From positions 21,111-85,110 of the forward strand of contig NZ_JAQAGY010000030.1 in NCBI RefSeq assembly GCF_027533645.1: a DNA stretch of 64,000 nt, read 5' to 3'. This document shows, piece after piece, positions 18,438-26,652 of this stretch. How positions within the stretch are numbered: the stretch's first letter is position 1; every line of letters begins with the position of its first letter. Both the position numbers and the translations under genes were made by a program. A model generated the notes under the pieces. It worked only from the letters and a program-made list of their open reading frames with translations. It searched no databases and had not been told where the DNA came from. The DNA comes from Paenibacillus caseinilyticus (lineage in GTDB: Bacteria; Bacillota; Bacilli; Paenibacillales; NBRC-103111).

Positions 18438-20240
18438 CTATGGAGCACCGGACGCCGTCGGTGCGGGCAGCGGCGGCGCCTCGGCGGGAAGCTCCATCCG
18501 GATCAGCGTCCCCAGCCCCGGCCTGCTGAACACGTGCAGGCCGTATGCCGGTCCGTAATGCAGCCGTATGCGCTCCTGCACATTCATGACGCCGATGCCG
18601 GTGAAGCGGTGCCTGCTCGGTGCCTGATGCCGCTGCGCAAAGAGGCCTTGCAGCTGTTCCGGGTCCATCCCGGCCCCGTCATCGCGCAGTAGGATCACGA
18701 GCCGCCCCCGCACCTTCTTCGTGCGCAGCGAGATGCGCCCCTTCCGCTTCAGGGGCGCTAGTCCATGGAAGATCGCATTCTCCACGAGCGGCTGCAGCGT
18801 CAGCTTCAGCATGCCGCAGGCCAATGTCTCCGGGAGCGCCTCGGTCTCCAGCGTGAATTTGTCCCCATACCGTACCTGCTGGATGTAGGCGTACATACGC
18901 AGCCCTTCGAGCTCTTCTTCCAGTGTGACGAACTCGGTGCTCTTGTCGAACGAGAAGGAGAGCAGGCCCACCAGGGCCTTGACGGTTTCGCGCACCTCCT
19001 CGGCCTTCTGCTGCTTCGCGAGCGACGAGATGCACGCAAGCGTGTTGTACAGGAAATGTGGGGCGATCTGGCTCTGCAGCATCTTCAGCGTAAGCTGCCG
19101 CTTGGCTCTCTCCGCCTCCTTGATCTCGAGTACGAGCGCGTGGATCCGTTCCATCATGGCGTTATAGCTTCGGGCCAGCCGCCCGATCTCGTCCTCCCGC
19201 GTGGCGGCGATGCTGGGCAGCACCTCCATGTCGCGCACCCGGTCCATTTTGGCGACGAGAGTACGCAGAGGATTCGTAATGTAGCGGCTGAGAAAGAGGG
19301 AGCTGAGGAAGAGCAGCACGAACCATACGGCGGCTGCGGCCTTGTAGTTGTCGTAGAGGGAGAGGATGTTCTGGTAGAAATAGCTCGTCTCGTAGAAAGC
19401 GATAAAATGCCAGCCGAGCCGGTTCATCCCCGACTTCACGGCCACCAGGCGTCCTGCCGGGCCGTCCAGCTCCGCCGTGCCGACGGGGAGCTCTGTAACC
19501 TTGCCCAGGAAGTCCGCCGGAAGCTGCGGCGGGAAGACCCCCGTATCGTAGGGAAGCAGCCGGTAAGAGCTGATCGGCAGTCCGGCATCGAAGGCATGCA
19601 CCGGGGCGCCCTTGCCCGTAATGATGGCGAACGTCTGGTTCCTCGAATTCATGACGGAAGCGAGGGAGGAGGTAAGCTTCACGAGGTCGGTCTCGACGAC
19701 GGCCGTCCCCAGGAAGACGCCGTCCAGGCCCGCCAGAGGCAGCACGAAGGCCGCCGTCCGCCCAGACAGCGGCGAATCGTAAGGCTCGCTGATGAACAGC
19801 CCGTAAGAGGTGCGGGCTTTCTCCGCCAGTGGCTGCAGGTACGGGTTGCCGATGATGTCATAGTTCAGCTGTGCGTTCGTCAGCACCTGTCCGTCGGCCC
19901 GGACCAGATACATGGTTTTGTACAGGGAGCCGTTCTTCTCGGCGTATTGGCGGAGCACCTTCACGGCCTCCTCCTCCGCCCCCTCCGCCAGCAGATCCTG
20001 CCGGGTGGAGAGCAGCAGCAGGATATTCTGCACGCTGTCGAGGTACACGTCCATATACAGATTGGTCCGCTCGATGATGATCTGGGCATCTCCCAGCACC
20101 TGCCTCCGGAACAAGTTCTCGGCATCCCGCAGATTCGTCCAGGCCAGGATGCCGAAGAGCATGGAAGTGCTTGTAAATAGAAAAAAAAAGTGCTTGAGCG
20201 CCATGCTCCACCGGCTGAATTCCCTGATTCTCCGCCGCAT
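18438..20240 (-). CDS. YesM-type membrane sensor histidine kinase
   Basis: 600 residues. Two membrane helices (about 15-37 and 295-315) flank a large extracellular Cache-like sensor domain, followed by HAMP, the His_kinase phospho-acceptor motif (QSQIAPHFLYNTL) and a HATPase domain with NAIFHGL, DDGAGM and GIGVMNV. Such kinases pair with AraC-type regulators to switch on sugar importers and polysaccharide enzymes. An AGAGGGGG site inside the end of the regulator gene precedes the ATG at 20240; a GTG at 20249 overlaps the regulator stop. Co-transcribed with the regulator. Confidence 0.9.
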   Translation of the reverse strand: MRRRIREFSRWSMALKHFFFLFTSTSMLFGILAWTNLRDAENLFRRQVLGDAQIIIERTNLYMDVYLDSVQNILLLLSTRQDLLAEGAEEEAVKVLRQYAEKNGSLYKTMYLVRADGQVLTNAQLNYDIIGNPYLQPLAEKARTSYGLFISEPYDSPLSGRTAAFVLPLAGLDGVFLGTAVVETDLVKLTSSLASVMNSRNQTFAIITGKGAPVHAFDAGLPISSYRLLPYDTGVFPPQLPADFLGKVTELPVGTAELDGPAGRLVAVKSGMNRLGWHFIAFYETSYFYQNILSLYDNYKAAAAVWFVLLFLSSLFLSRYITNPLRTLVAKMDRVRDMEVLPSIAATREDEIGRLARSYNAMMERIHALVLEIKEAERAKRQLTLKMLQSQIAPHFLYNTLACISSLAKQQKAEEVRETVKALVGLLSFSFDKSTEFVTLEEELEGLRMYAYIQQVRYGDKFTLETEALPETLACGMLKLTLQPLVENAIFHGLAPLKRKGRISLRTKKVRGRLVILLRDDGAGMDPEQLQGLFAQRHQAPSRHRFTGIGVMNVQERIRLHYGPAYGLHVFSRPGLGTLIRMELPAEAPPLPAPTASGAP

Positions 20241-20245
20241 TCCGT

Positions 20246-21817
20246 TCACCCCCTCTTGTATTCGGTCGGCGAAACGCCGGTGCGGCTGCGGAACAGAAGG
20301 GAGAAATACCGGTAGCTCGGGATGCCTACCTGCTCAGCGACCTCGTAGACTTTGAGGGGCGCAGTCTGCAGCAGCTCCACCGCCCGCTCGATCCGCACCT
20401 TCGTGACGTACTCGTTGAACGGCTCGCCGGCTTCCTCACGGAACAACCGGCTGAGGTAGGACGGGCTCAAGCCCACATCCCGGGCAATTGAGCCGAGTGT
20501 GATCGGCTCTGCCAGCCCCCGGCGGATAAGCTCCATGGCCCGCTGCACTTCCCTGCGGATCTTCGGTCTGCTTCCGGCAGCTTCCTCCGCGCTGCGGATC
20601 AGCAGGTCCAGCAGATCGGTAAGGCACGCGCAGGCGCCCAGCCGCCTCAGGATTCCCTCCTTCCCGGCCGGCTCCATGTCCGGAGGCGCCGTCTCTTCCC
20701 AGCGCCGGATCACCCAGCGCTTCAGCTCCTCCGGCTCCAGCGCCAGCTTCCTCGCCCAAGGATGCCAAGTCTCGCGGAGGAACAATGGCAGCTTGCCCGG
20801 AACTCCTGCCGCTTCGCGCCATCCAGCCTCCATGGTACGCAGATCCGCCGCAGCCTGCGGCAAGCGGCCGCCGGGCCGGGGAAGCGCCGCTTCCGCATGC
20901 ACCACACCATCGCCCTCCCCGTAGAAGAAGTGCAGGGCGATCGGCGCCGTCTCCCGCAGAGCGGCCAGAAGCTCCCGCGCCGAGGCCGCCGGCCCCCTCA
21001 GCATCGCGAAGAAGCGGACACCGCTCCCCGGCTGCGGGAGCTCCCGTTCGATTCGCGCCTCGAGCCGGGCGATCAGCTCCCGGAGCCAGGCGGCAGCCTC
21101 GCCATGCGGCGGCAGGCCGGGCCCCGGACTGCCGAGGAACAGCAGCAGCTCCGACTCGCCATGCGGCACCCAATCGAAGAGCCAGCCCTCCTCGCCCGTA
21201 CGCTGTGCAGCCTGCTCCAAGGCTTCACGCACCTCATGCAGCACATGGATCCGGTCGCCGGCTTCGGGCAAGCACAGCAGCCGGGCGGCATACAGCGGAT
21301 AGCCGACGGGGCTCGGGTCTCCGGCCAAGGAGAGCTCCGCGCCGGAGGACGGCTCCTTCAGCGCACGGGCCAGGATGCGCGACAATCCGGCTCTTCGCTG
21401 CTCAGCCTCGCTGCGAAGCCGGGCCCGCTCCAGCCGGATCGCTTCGCGGGCCCGCCCCAGCGCCTGGCCGAGATCCGCTTCGTCCAGGGACACCTTGACG
21501 AGGTATTCGAGCGCCCCGAGCTTCAGCGCCTCCCGCGCATAACCGAATTCGCTGTGGCAGGTGAGCAGGATCACCTGGGTATGGAATCCGCCTGCCCGGA
21601 CACGCCGGGACAGCTCCAAGCCGTCCATCAGCGGCATCGTAATGTCGGTGACGATCACATCCGGACGAATCCGGGCGCAGAGCGCCAAAGCCTCCTCGCC
21701 GTTCTCGGCCTCCCCCGCCAGCTCGGCGCCATAATGCAGCCAGGGGAACGACCGCAGTTCCTGACGGAGCGGTTCTTCGTCGTCGGCAATCAGGACGGTC
21801 AGCAGTTCCTTTTCCAT
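20246..21817 (-). CDS. YesN-type response regulator with AraC domain
   Basis: 523 residues. The N-terminal receiver domain has the acidic pair (IADDEE, residues 10-14), the phospho-acceptor Asp in DVIVTDITMP and a conserved Lys in LVKVS. A long variable middle follows. The C-terminal 100 residues hold two helix-turn-helix motifs of AraC type (DVGLSPSYLSRLFRE and VAEQVGIPSYRYFSLLF). It should activate the importer operon at 18244. An internal GGAGGGAG precedes the ATG. A perfect cre site lies 24 bases upstream of the start codon, so the whole circuit is likely under carbon catabolite repression. Confidence 0.9.
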   Translation of the reverse strand: MEKELLTVLIADDEEPLRQELRSFPWLHYGAELAGEAENGEEALALCARIRPDVIVTDITMPLMDGLELSRRVRAGGFHTQVILLTCHSEFGYAREALKLGALEYLVKVSLDEADLGQALGRAREAIRLERARLRSEAEQRRAGLSRILARALKEPSSGAELSLAGDPSPVGYPLYAARLLCLPEAGDRIHVLHEVREALEQAAQRTGEEGWLFDWVPHGESELLLFLGSPGPGLPPHGEAAAWLRELIARLEARIERELPQPGSGVRFFAMLRGPAASARELLAALRETAPIALHFFYGEGDGVVHAEAALPRPGGRLPQAAADLRTMEAGWREAAGVPGKLPLFLRETWHPWARKLALEPEELKRWVIRRWEETAPPDMEPAGKEGILRRLGACACLTDLLDLLIRSAEEAAGSRPKIRREVQRAMELIRRGLAEPITLGSIARDVGLSPSYLSRLFREEAGEPFNEYVTKVRIERAVELLQTAPLKVYEVAEQVGIPSYRYFSLLFRSRTGVSPTEYKRG

Positions 21818-21840
21818 CTGGTGTACTCCCTCCAGCTTAA

Positions 21841-21854
21841 TGTAATCGCTTACA
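21841..21854 (-). promoter_or_regulatory. CcpA-binding cre site upstream of the response regulator
   Basis: TGTAATCGCTTACA matches the cre consensus TGWAANCGNTNWCA at every fixed position. It sits 24 bases upstream of the start codon, where bound CcpA would block transcription. Confidence 0.75.
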
Positions 21855-22020
21855 ATTCTAACTTCATCTCATCCCCTCACCATACCACAACAGCCGCCAT
21901 GCTCTCCGGCCTGCTCTCCCGGCATTCCGCCGTTCGGGAAGGACGGCCGGACGAGCACCCTTCCCTCCCCCGGCCGACCTCCTCTTCGGTGATGTACCTG
22001 CTCCGGCGCCCCGGTCCGGA

Positions 22021-22791
22021 TTACAACGGCAGCCAGTTCAATACCGTCTGTATCTTGCGGTCCCAGTAGCCCCATTCGTGCGCCCCAGGCTCCTCTTCGT
22101 ATGTGAGCGCGATGCCCTGAGCCCGGCAGTGATCCCTGAACCGCAGGTTGCTCTCGTACAGAAAATCCTCCGTGCCGCAGCACAGGTACAGCTGCGGCCG
22201 GGGTCCGCCGGATGCCGCCAAGCGGTCCGCGAGATGGAACAAGTCGCTGCCGCTGCCGGGGATGGCATCCGCGGAACCGAAGATCTTCGCCGTCTCTTCC
22301 GGCTCCAGCAGCGTCCGGGCGCAGTCCTCCACATCGAGCGCCCCCGACAGGCTCGCTGCCGCCCCGAAGCGGTCCGGATGGGCCAGCGCCAGCTTCATGG
22401 CGCCGTAACCGCCCATGGACAGCCCGGCCACGAACGTCCGCTCCGCCTCTTCCGCCAGCGGAAAGAAGGAACGGGCCAGCGCCGGAAGCTCTTCGCTGAC
22501 GAATGTGAAGTACCGCCCGCCCTGGGCCATATCCGTGTAGAAGCTGCGGTGTACGCTGGGCATCACCACGGCGATGCCCAGAGAGGCCGCATACCGCTCG
22601 ATGGAAGTGCGGCGCATCCAGATCGTGTGGTCGTCCGACAGCCCGTGCAGCAGGAACAGCACCGGATGGCGCCCGTCCCTGCGGACCGCATCCATCCCGA
22701 TCTGGCCTTGAGCCGCTTGGGGAAGGATCACATACATGGAAGAGGACAGACCCAGGGTGTCCGAGAAAAAGTGACAATCGATAAAAGCCAA
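22021..22791 (-). CDS. Esterase D/tributyrin-type alpha/beta hydrolase
   Basis: 256 residues in the esterase D (S-formylglutathione hydrolase-like, CE1-related) family. The nucleophile elbow is GLSMGGYG, the oxyanion region LFLLHGLSDD, and the triad is completed by an Asp in GTEDFLYES and the His of GAHEWGYW. It would cleave short acyl or acetyl esters, possibly from sugars. A TTG at 22791 is the likely start, nine bases after AAAGGAG. Stands alone; no operon partner. Confidence 0.85.
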   Translation of the reverse strand: MAFIDCHFFSDTLGLSSSMYVILPQAAQGQIGMDAVRRDGRHPVLFLLHGLSDDHTIWMRRTSIERYAASLGIAVVMPSVHRSFYTDMAQGGRYFTFVSEELPALARSFFPLAEEAERTFVAGLSMGGYGAMKLALAHPDRFGAAASLSGALDVEDCARTLLEPEETAKIFGSADAIPGSGSDLFHLADRLAASGGPRPQLYLCCGTEDFLYESNLRFRDHCRAQGIALTYEEEPGAHEWGYWDRKIQTVLNWLPL

Positions 22792-23141
22792 AAGTGCCAG
22801 CTCCTTTTATCCGCCGGATTAGGGAGAGGGCTACCATGCCCGCCTCGGGCCTGCCCTTCCCCGCTACAAGTATAGCCCGCCCGGAAAACGCTGCCAATAG
22901 GGACCCGGTCCCTTTCCCCCTCCCGGCCCGCCGTACGGGGCTTGTCCCTTGAGCCGAGGGAGCCTCGCGGCCCTCTCCCGTCTCCAGGCCGTCCGCAGCC
23001 GGTTCCATGCCCGGCGCAGCCGCATCCTTCCCGCGCCGGTACCGGAGGGAGCCCGGCATGCGGGACCTCCTGCTTGCACAGGCCCTGCCGGATGCCGCCC
23101 GGGCCCGCGCACCCCCGAAGACGGAGCCTACGGACGGCGGG
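22792..23141. other. GC-rich intergenic region
   Basis: About 350 bases. The part from 22870 to 23140 is very GC-rich and open in several frames, but no frame has both a ribosome site and protein-like composition. A minus-strand frame at 22864-23112 ends in a Gly/Pro-rich tail and was not accepted. Promoter elements for the esterase were not identified. Confidence 0.4.
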
Positions 23142-23387
23142 TCAATCCCGTCCGGCGTTCCTGCGGCCTCGGCGCCTTCTCCGCTTGCCCGGCGTCCGCT
23201 TCGCTTCATGCAGCCCTACCGGCTTGCCGGCGGCGGCTTTGGCTTCCGCCACCAGCTTCGCCAGCTGCCGTACGGCCGGGGACATGTGCTCCGCCGACTG
23301 GCAGATCGTGTTCACCTTCTCGATCGCCACCATCAGCTCATCGAGGCTCTCGTTGACACTGCGCATGAATAGAGGTAATTTGCTCAC
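23142..23387 (-). CDS. Small basic-tailed protein of unknown function
   Basis: 81 residues. The first 50 are amphipathic and probably helical (SVNESLDELMVAIEKVN; MSPAVRQLAKLVAE), and the C-terminus is a run of Lys and Arg with a single Cys mid-protein. The GTG start is preceded by GGGGAGAG. No membrane segment. The basic tail suggests nucleic-acid or membrane-surface contact, but that is inference. Not recognised as a named family. Confidence 0.55.
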   Translation of the reverse strand: MSKLPLFMRSVNESLDELMVAIEKVNTICQSAEHMSPAVRQLAKLVAEAKAAAGKPVGLHEAKRTPGKRRRRRGRRNAGRD

Positions 23388-23725
23388 AGGCTTTCTCTCC
23401 CCTCGCCTAGGTTCTTCTCCTCTATCCTATGCAGGTTAGCGCCCGGATGGTGTAGGCAGGCGCCCTTCCCTTGCCCTGCCCCCTTCTAGTTTCTCGGTCT
23501 ATGTAATGGAGCAGCGCTCTCTACCCTTCGAAAAGGGCTCCCTGCCGGCAGCTGCGGGCGGTGCTGCGGCCCGGCTTCGGCTCCGCACGGCAAAAGGCCT
23601 GCGAACAGCCGGGCGGTGAATTCAGGGCAGCATGATCTGCGGCCCTTCGGCAGGGAGCCTGGTGCAGGACTTCGGGAGCTGCTCGGCTGTATCGGCCGGA
23701 GGCAGCGGCCTGCACCTTCGGGGGA
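23388..23725. other. Intergenic region without recognised features
   Basis: About 340 bases between the small basic protein gene and the Pro/Met-rich protein gene, both read leftward. It should hold the promoter of the former and the end of the latter's transcript. Several GC-rich palindromic stretches occur near 23540-23610, none followed by a T-run on either strand. Confidence 0.4.
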
Positions 23726-24049
23726 TCAACAGGACTTGTGGCATTTGCCGCTGCGCAGGATGATGACGAGCAGAATATACAGCACCAGGATATAGCCTGC
23801 GGAGCTCCACACGCCTTGAACAGGATAATGAGGCTTCGGCGGGGCATAAATATTGATTTCTTCGAACTTCGCATTCACGTTGACCGGCGCGTAGTGGACC
23901 GGCTTCGGCATGGAGATCGGTGCCGTAGCCGTCGGCATCATATTCGGCATCGGAGCGGGCATCTTCATGCTCGGCATCGGGGCTGGCATTGGGGCGGGCA
24001 TCGGGGTCGGCATCGGAGCCGGCATGGCGATCGGTTGATATTTTTCCAT
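23726..24049 (-). CDS. Met/Pro/Ala-repeat protein with YjcZ-like C-terminal helix
   Basis: 107 residues. Residues 8-50 are a low-complexity repeat of the type PAPMP, then a short polar stretch, then one C-terminal membrane helix (SSAGYILVLYILLVIIL) and a Cys/Lys tail. The helix resembles the tiny sporulation membrane proteins of the YjcZ group, which end in a similar ILVLFILLVI run. A GGAGG site lies seven bases before the ATG at 24049. The first 30 codons of the longer open frame lack a ribosome site and were left out. Function unknown; a spore-coat or forespore membrane role is an inference. Confidence 0.6.
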   Translation of the reverse strand: MEKYQPIAMPAPMPTPMPAPMPAPMPSMKMPAPMPNMMPTATAPISMPKPVHYAPVNVNAKFEEINIYAPPKPHYPVQGVWSSAGYILVLYILLVIILRSGKCHKSC

Positions 24050-24261
24050 AGGACACCTCCGGGAATAAGGCGCGGGCCTGCATGGGCGGGTCATTCCCGC
24101 TGCAGCCGTACCGTGCTGCGCTTGATATCGAGGAGGCACTCCCCCTCTAGCACACCATCAGTCTATGGGAGTTCACCCACCCGGAACACGGTATTCACCC
24201 ATCCTGCCGCAAAATAGACAGATGCCCTCCCGCCGGTGTGCCCCCGGAAAATGAATGGGCA

Positions 24262-24289
24262 AAGAGCCGTCCCTGCCGGGACGGCTCTT
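24262..24289 (-). terminator. Terminator of the metallo-hydrolase gene
   Basis: A perfect 12-bp stem (AAGAGCCGTCCC with GGGACGGCTCTT, loop of four) 14 bases after the stop. On the minus strand it is followed by TGCCC, so the T-run is short (three T including the stem end). Confidence 0.7.
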
Positions 24290-24303
24290 CCTGCGGTATG
24301 CGG

Positions 24304-24942
24304 TTATACGTAAGGATTGTGCTCTTTCTCGTAACCGATCGTCGTCTTGGGGCCATGCCCCGGGTACACGACGGTCTCATCCGGCAGCTTGAACAGCTTG
24401 CTGTGGATCGAGTGAAGGAGCTCGTTCTCGCTGCCGCCGGTCAGGTCGGTCCGGCCGACCGACAGCTTGAAGAGCACGTCCCCTCCGAACAGCCGGTTCC
24501 CGTGAAGGAATGAGACGCTGCCGGGCGAGTGTCCGGGCGTATGCAACACCTGGAAGGGGAGACCGAGCAGTTCGAGCTTCATGCCTTCCGCCAGGGCGTA
24601 CTCGGCGGGCTCTGTCGTGATCGGCCCGCCGAGCTCCGGCCAGTTCACGGAACCGTTGCGCTTCGGATTCGTCAGCCATTCCGCCTCGGCATCATGCAGG
24701 TAGACAGGACAGCCCTTCAGCTTGCGCAGTTCATCCACTCCGCCGATATGGTCGAAGTGCGCGTGGGTGAGCAGGATCGCTTCAATCTCCAGATTCGCCG
24801 TACGCTTCAGCAGCGGCTGAGGATTCATGCCGGGATCGATCACGATCCCTTTATTCTCGCCGGGCACCGTAAGCAGGTAGGCGTTCGTCTGCAGGGGTCC
24901 GAGCGAGAACGATTCGATGTGTAGTTCCTTCGTCTGCATCAT
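24304..24942 (-). CDS. Glyoxalase II-like metallo-beta-lactamase-fold hydrolase
   Basis: 212 residues. The metal site motif is THAHFDHIGG, with further ligands in HTPGHSPGS, GGDVLF and the C-terminal VYPGHGP. This pattern is that of hydroxyacylglutathione hydrolase-like and related thioester hydrolases that lack the C-terminal glyoxalase II domain. It likely hydrolyses a thiol ester, bacillithiol-linked in this group (inference). It starts three bases after the thioredoxin-like gene stop, so the two form an operon, which supports a thiol-related role. Two adjacent ATGs are possible starts. Confidence 0.85.
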   Translation of the reverse strand: MMQTKELHIESFSLGPLQTNAYLLTVPGENKGIVIDPGMNPQPLLKRTANLEIEAILLTHAHFDHIGGVDELRKLKGCPVYLHDAEAEWLTNPKRNGSVNWPELGGPITTEPAEYALAEGMKLELLGLPFQVLHTPGHSPGSVSFLHGNRLFGGDVLFKLSVGRTDLTGGSENELLHSIHSKLFKLPDETVVYPGHGPKTTIGYEKEHNPYV

Positions 24943-24945
24943 GGA

Positions 24946-25512
24946 TTAGAACGAGGAGAGCAGATCGCGCAGCTCACGGACGATCACGGTCTGGTAGCCG
25001 GCGCCCTCTCCATACTGGCGGCCCATCTCTTCGCGTGCGACCTTGATCTTGTCTTGGTAATCCGCCGCCTCGCGGTCCGGGTTCTCCGCCTTGAACTTCG
25101 TCATGACGGCCTGCACGTGAGCCGGGCGCGGGCCCCAGTGCCCGAGCACATGACCGCTGAAGTCCGTGAAGATCACGATCGGAATCGCTTCCCCGCCTCC
25201 GGTCAAGAACTGGGCCATCACGTCCGGATGCTCTTCCTTGATGAGCACTTCCGTCGGAATGCCCGAGATCTCGAGCGCGCGGAACACGGCCGGCACGTTG
25301 CGGACCACATCCCCGCACCAGTCGGCGCACAGGATCAGGCAGCGAAGGTCATCGCGGTTGTTCAGGGACTCGAAGAATTCTTTATCCTCTTCGGTTGCCC
25401 AGGAGAAGACATCATACCATTCTTTGAATTTCTCTTCGTTCTTCGTCATGCCGTCCATGAACTGCTGCGGGGACAAGCCTTGGCGCAGTTTGCTGCTCAG
25501 GTTCGTGCTCAT
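24946..25512 (-). CDS. Thioredoxin-family protein with a single active-site Cys
   Basis: 188 residues. A thioredoxin fold is indicated by the strand LRCLILCADWCGDVVRNVPA and the cis-proline loop EAIPIVIF. At the usual WCxxC site it reads WCGDV, so the second cysteine is missing, although another Cys lies four residues before (CADWC). Related Bacillus proteins are annotated as thioredoxin-like. Starts at ATG 25512, nine bases after AAGGAGG; ATG 25521 overlaps that site. Followed directly by the metallo-hydrolase gene. Confidence 0.8.
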   Translation of the reverse strand: MSTNLSSKLRQGLSPQQFMDGMTKNEEKFKEWYDVFSWATEEDKEFFESLNNRDDLRCLILCADWCGDVVRNVPAVFRALEISGIPTEVLIKEEHPDVMAQFLTGGGEAIPIVIFTDFSGHVLGHWGPRPAHVQAVMTKFKAENPDREAADYQDKIKVAREEMGRQYGEGAGYQTVIVRELRDLLSSF

Positions 25513-25844
25513 CTTCTTCATCCTCCTTAGGAACTCGGTATACTATGGTTTATTGTACCAAAATCTTTCTTAGCATGCTATCGCTCCAAGATGCGGTTTG
25601 TTTCCGGGCAGCGGAAACTTGAAGCCTGAAGAAGAGAAAATCCGAAAATTATAGAAACAGGTCGTACTGGTGCATCCAAGGGACTTACCGTACATTGAGA
25701 CCGCGGCGTCCACTATGCCAGCAAAGCCTACCCAATAGCTTCCTCTGCAGCTCAAGGCGTTCACAAGAGCAAAACACTTCACTCGAATGGGCCATTGTGC
25801 ATACATTGAGCTTAGGAAAACTATCTCAACAAGGAGGGCTCATT
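25513..25844. other. Divergent intergenic region, partly AT-rich
   Basis: About 330 bases between the thioredoxin-like gene (leftward) and the ferritin-like gene (rightward). Both promoters should lie here. The base composition drops in GC from about 25530 on. No reliable pair of promoter boxes or repeats was found, and the 78-codon minus frame present lacks a ribosome site. Confidence 0.4.
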
Positions 25845-26333
25845 ATGTTTATGGTATATCCCTATTGGAATAGAGCGGTATTTCTTCCTATATGGTCAAC
25901 TTCTACTCAACAAGCACTGGAACTAATCAGGCAATCCGTTCAAGGGGAGCGGAATGACGAGCTGTTCTATGATCAACTTATTAAAATGGCGCCCGATCGT
26001 GAGCAGGCCGAAGTAATTCGTTCTATTCGGAATAACGAGCGAGGACATAATCAGATGTTCCGACAGATCTACCAGAACTTAACTGGCCATGTAGTAACCG
26101 GGATCAGCAATGAAATCCCCGAGCATGTAAATTCTTATACCGATGGCTTGCAAAAGGCATTTGAGGGGGAATTGTCAGCTGTTGAGAAATACAGGATGAT
26201 TTGGTTTGGACTCCCCAATGGAATATATAAAGACACTGTGCTTGGGATAATTCTTGATGAGCAAAAGCATGCGCAAAAATATAATAACTTGTTGATTAGG
26301 AACTTAGGCAACCATCGGGGTTTACAGGAGTAA
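25845..26333 (+). CDS. Ferritin-like/rubrerythrin-type four-helix protein
   Basis: 162 residues. Glu and His residues fall at helix positions expected of a di-iron ferritin-like fold: ERNDELFYDQL, NNERGHNQMF, GELSAVEKY and LDEQKHAQKY (two ExxH-type pairs). The N-terminus (YPYWNRAVFLPIW) is aromatic. Similar proteins occur in Bacillus and Paenibacillus spores or cell coats; the precise role is unknown. A consensus AAGGAGG lies eight bases before the ATG. Codon use is visibly AT-richer than its neighbours, which may indicate lateral gain or a sporulation-type gene. Confidence 0.72.
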   Translation: MFMVYPYWNRAVFLPIWSTSTQQALELIRQSVQGERNDELFYDQLIKMAPDREQAEVIRSIRNNERGHNQMFRQIYQNLTGHVVTGISNEIPEHVNSYTDGLQKAFEGELSAVEKYRMIWFGLPNGIYKDTVLGIILDEQKHAQKYNNLLIRNLGNHRGLQE

Positions 26334-26652
26334 CCCTTGGCGACTTTGGGTTTTGCCATGTACAGGTGACTCATCCGGCGAATTGGCCTCGTGCATTTGC
26401 CTCCAGCTTCCTTCAATTTCCACCTCGCGGCGGACATCTTTGCTCTTGGCTAACGGCAGGCGTTCGCCAGCCCCCGATCGGGACTTTCAGCCTAGACGCC
26501 CATGCACGCCGTACAGCAAAAAAGGCACCGGCTCCAACAGGAACCGCCGCCTTCCGGATTGCGGGATCATCAGCCCTCCGGCATCCTGCCGGGGACCGGC
26601 AGCCTCGTCCGGATACCACATCCGGGCCGGCTGCTTCTATGTAGGATTAACC
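26334..26652. other. Intergenic region between convergent genes
   Basis: About 320 bases between the ferritin-like gene and the DedA gene, which point at each other. No gene with a ribosome site and no hairpin with a T-run was identified, although terminators for both would be expected here. Confidence 0.4.

Noticed and set aside
22864..23112. 82-codon minus-strand frame with Gly/Pro-rich tail
   Set aside because: The tail looked protein-like, but there is no ribosome site and the region is extremely GC-rich, where open frames are common.
25570..25806. 78-codon minus-strand frame before the ferritin-like gene
   Set aside because: No ribosome site; likely covers the promoter of the ferritin-like gene.
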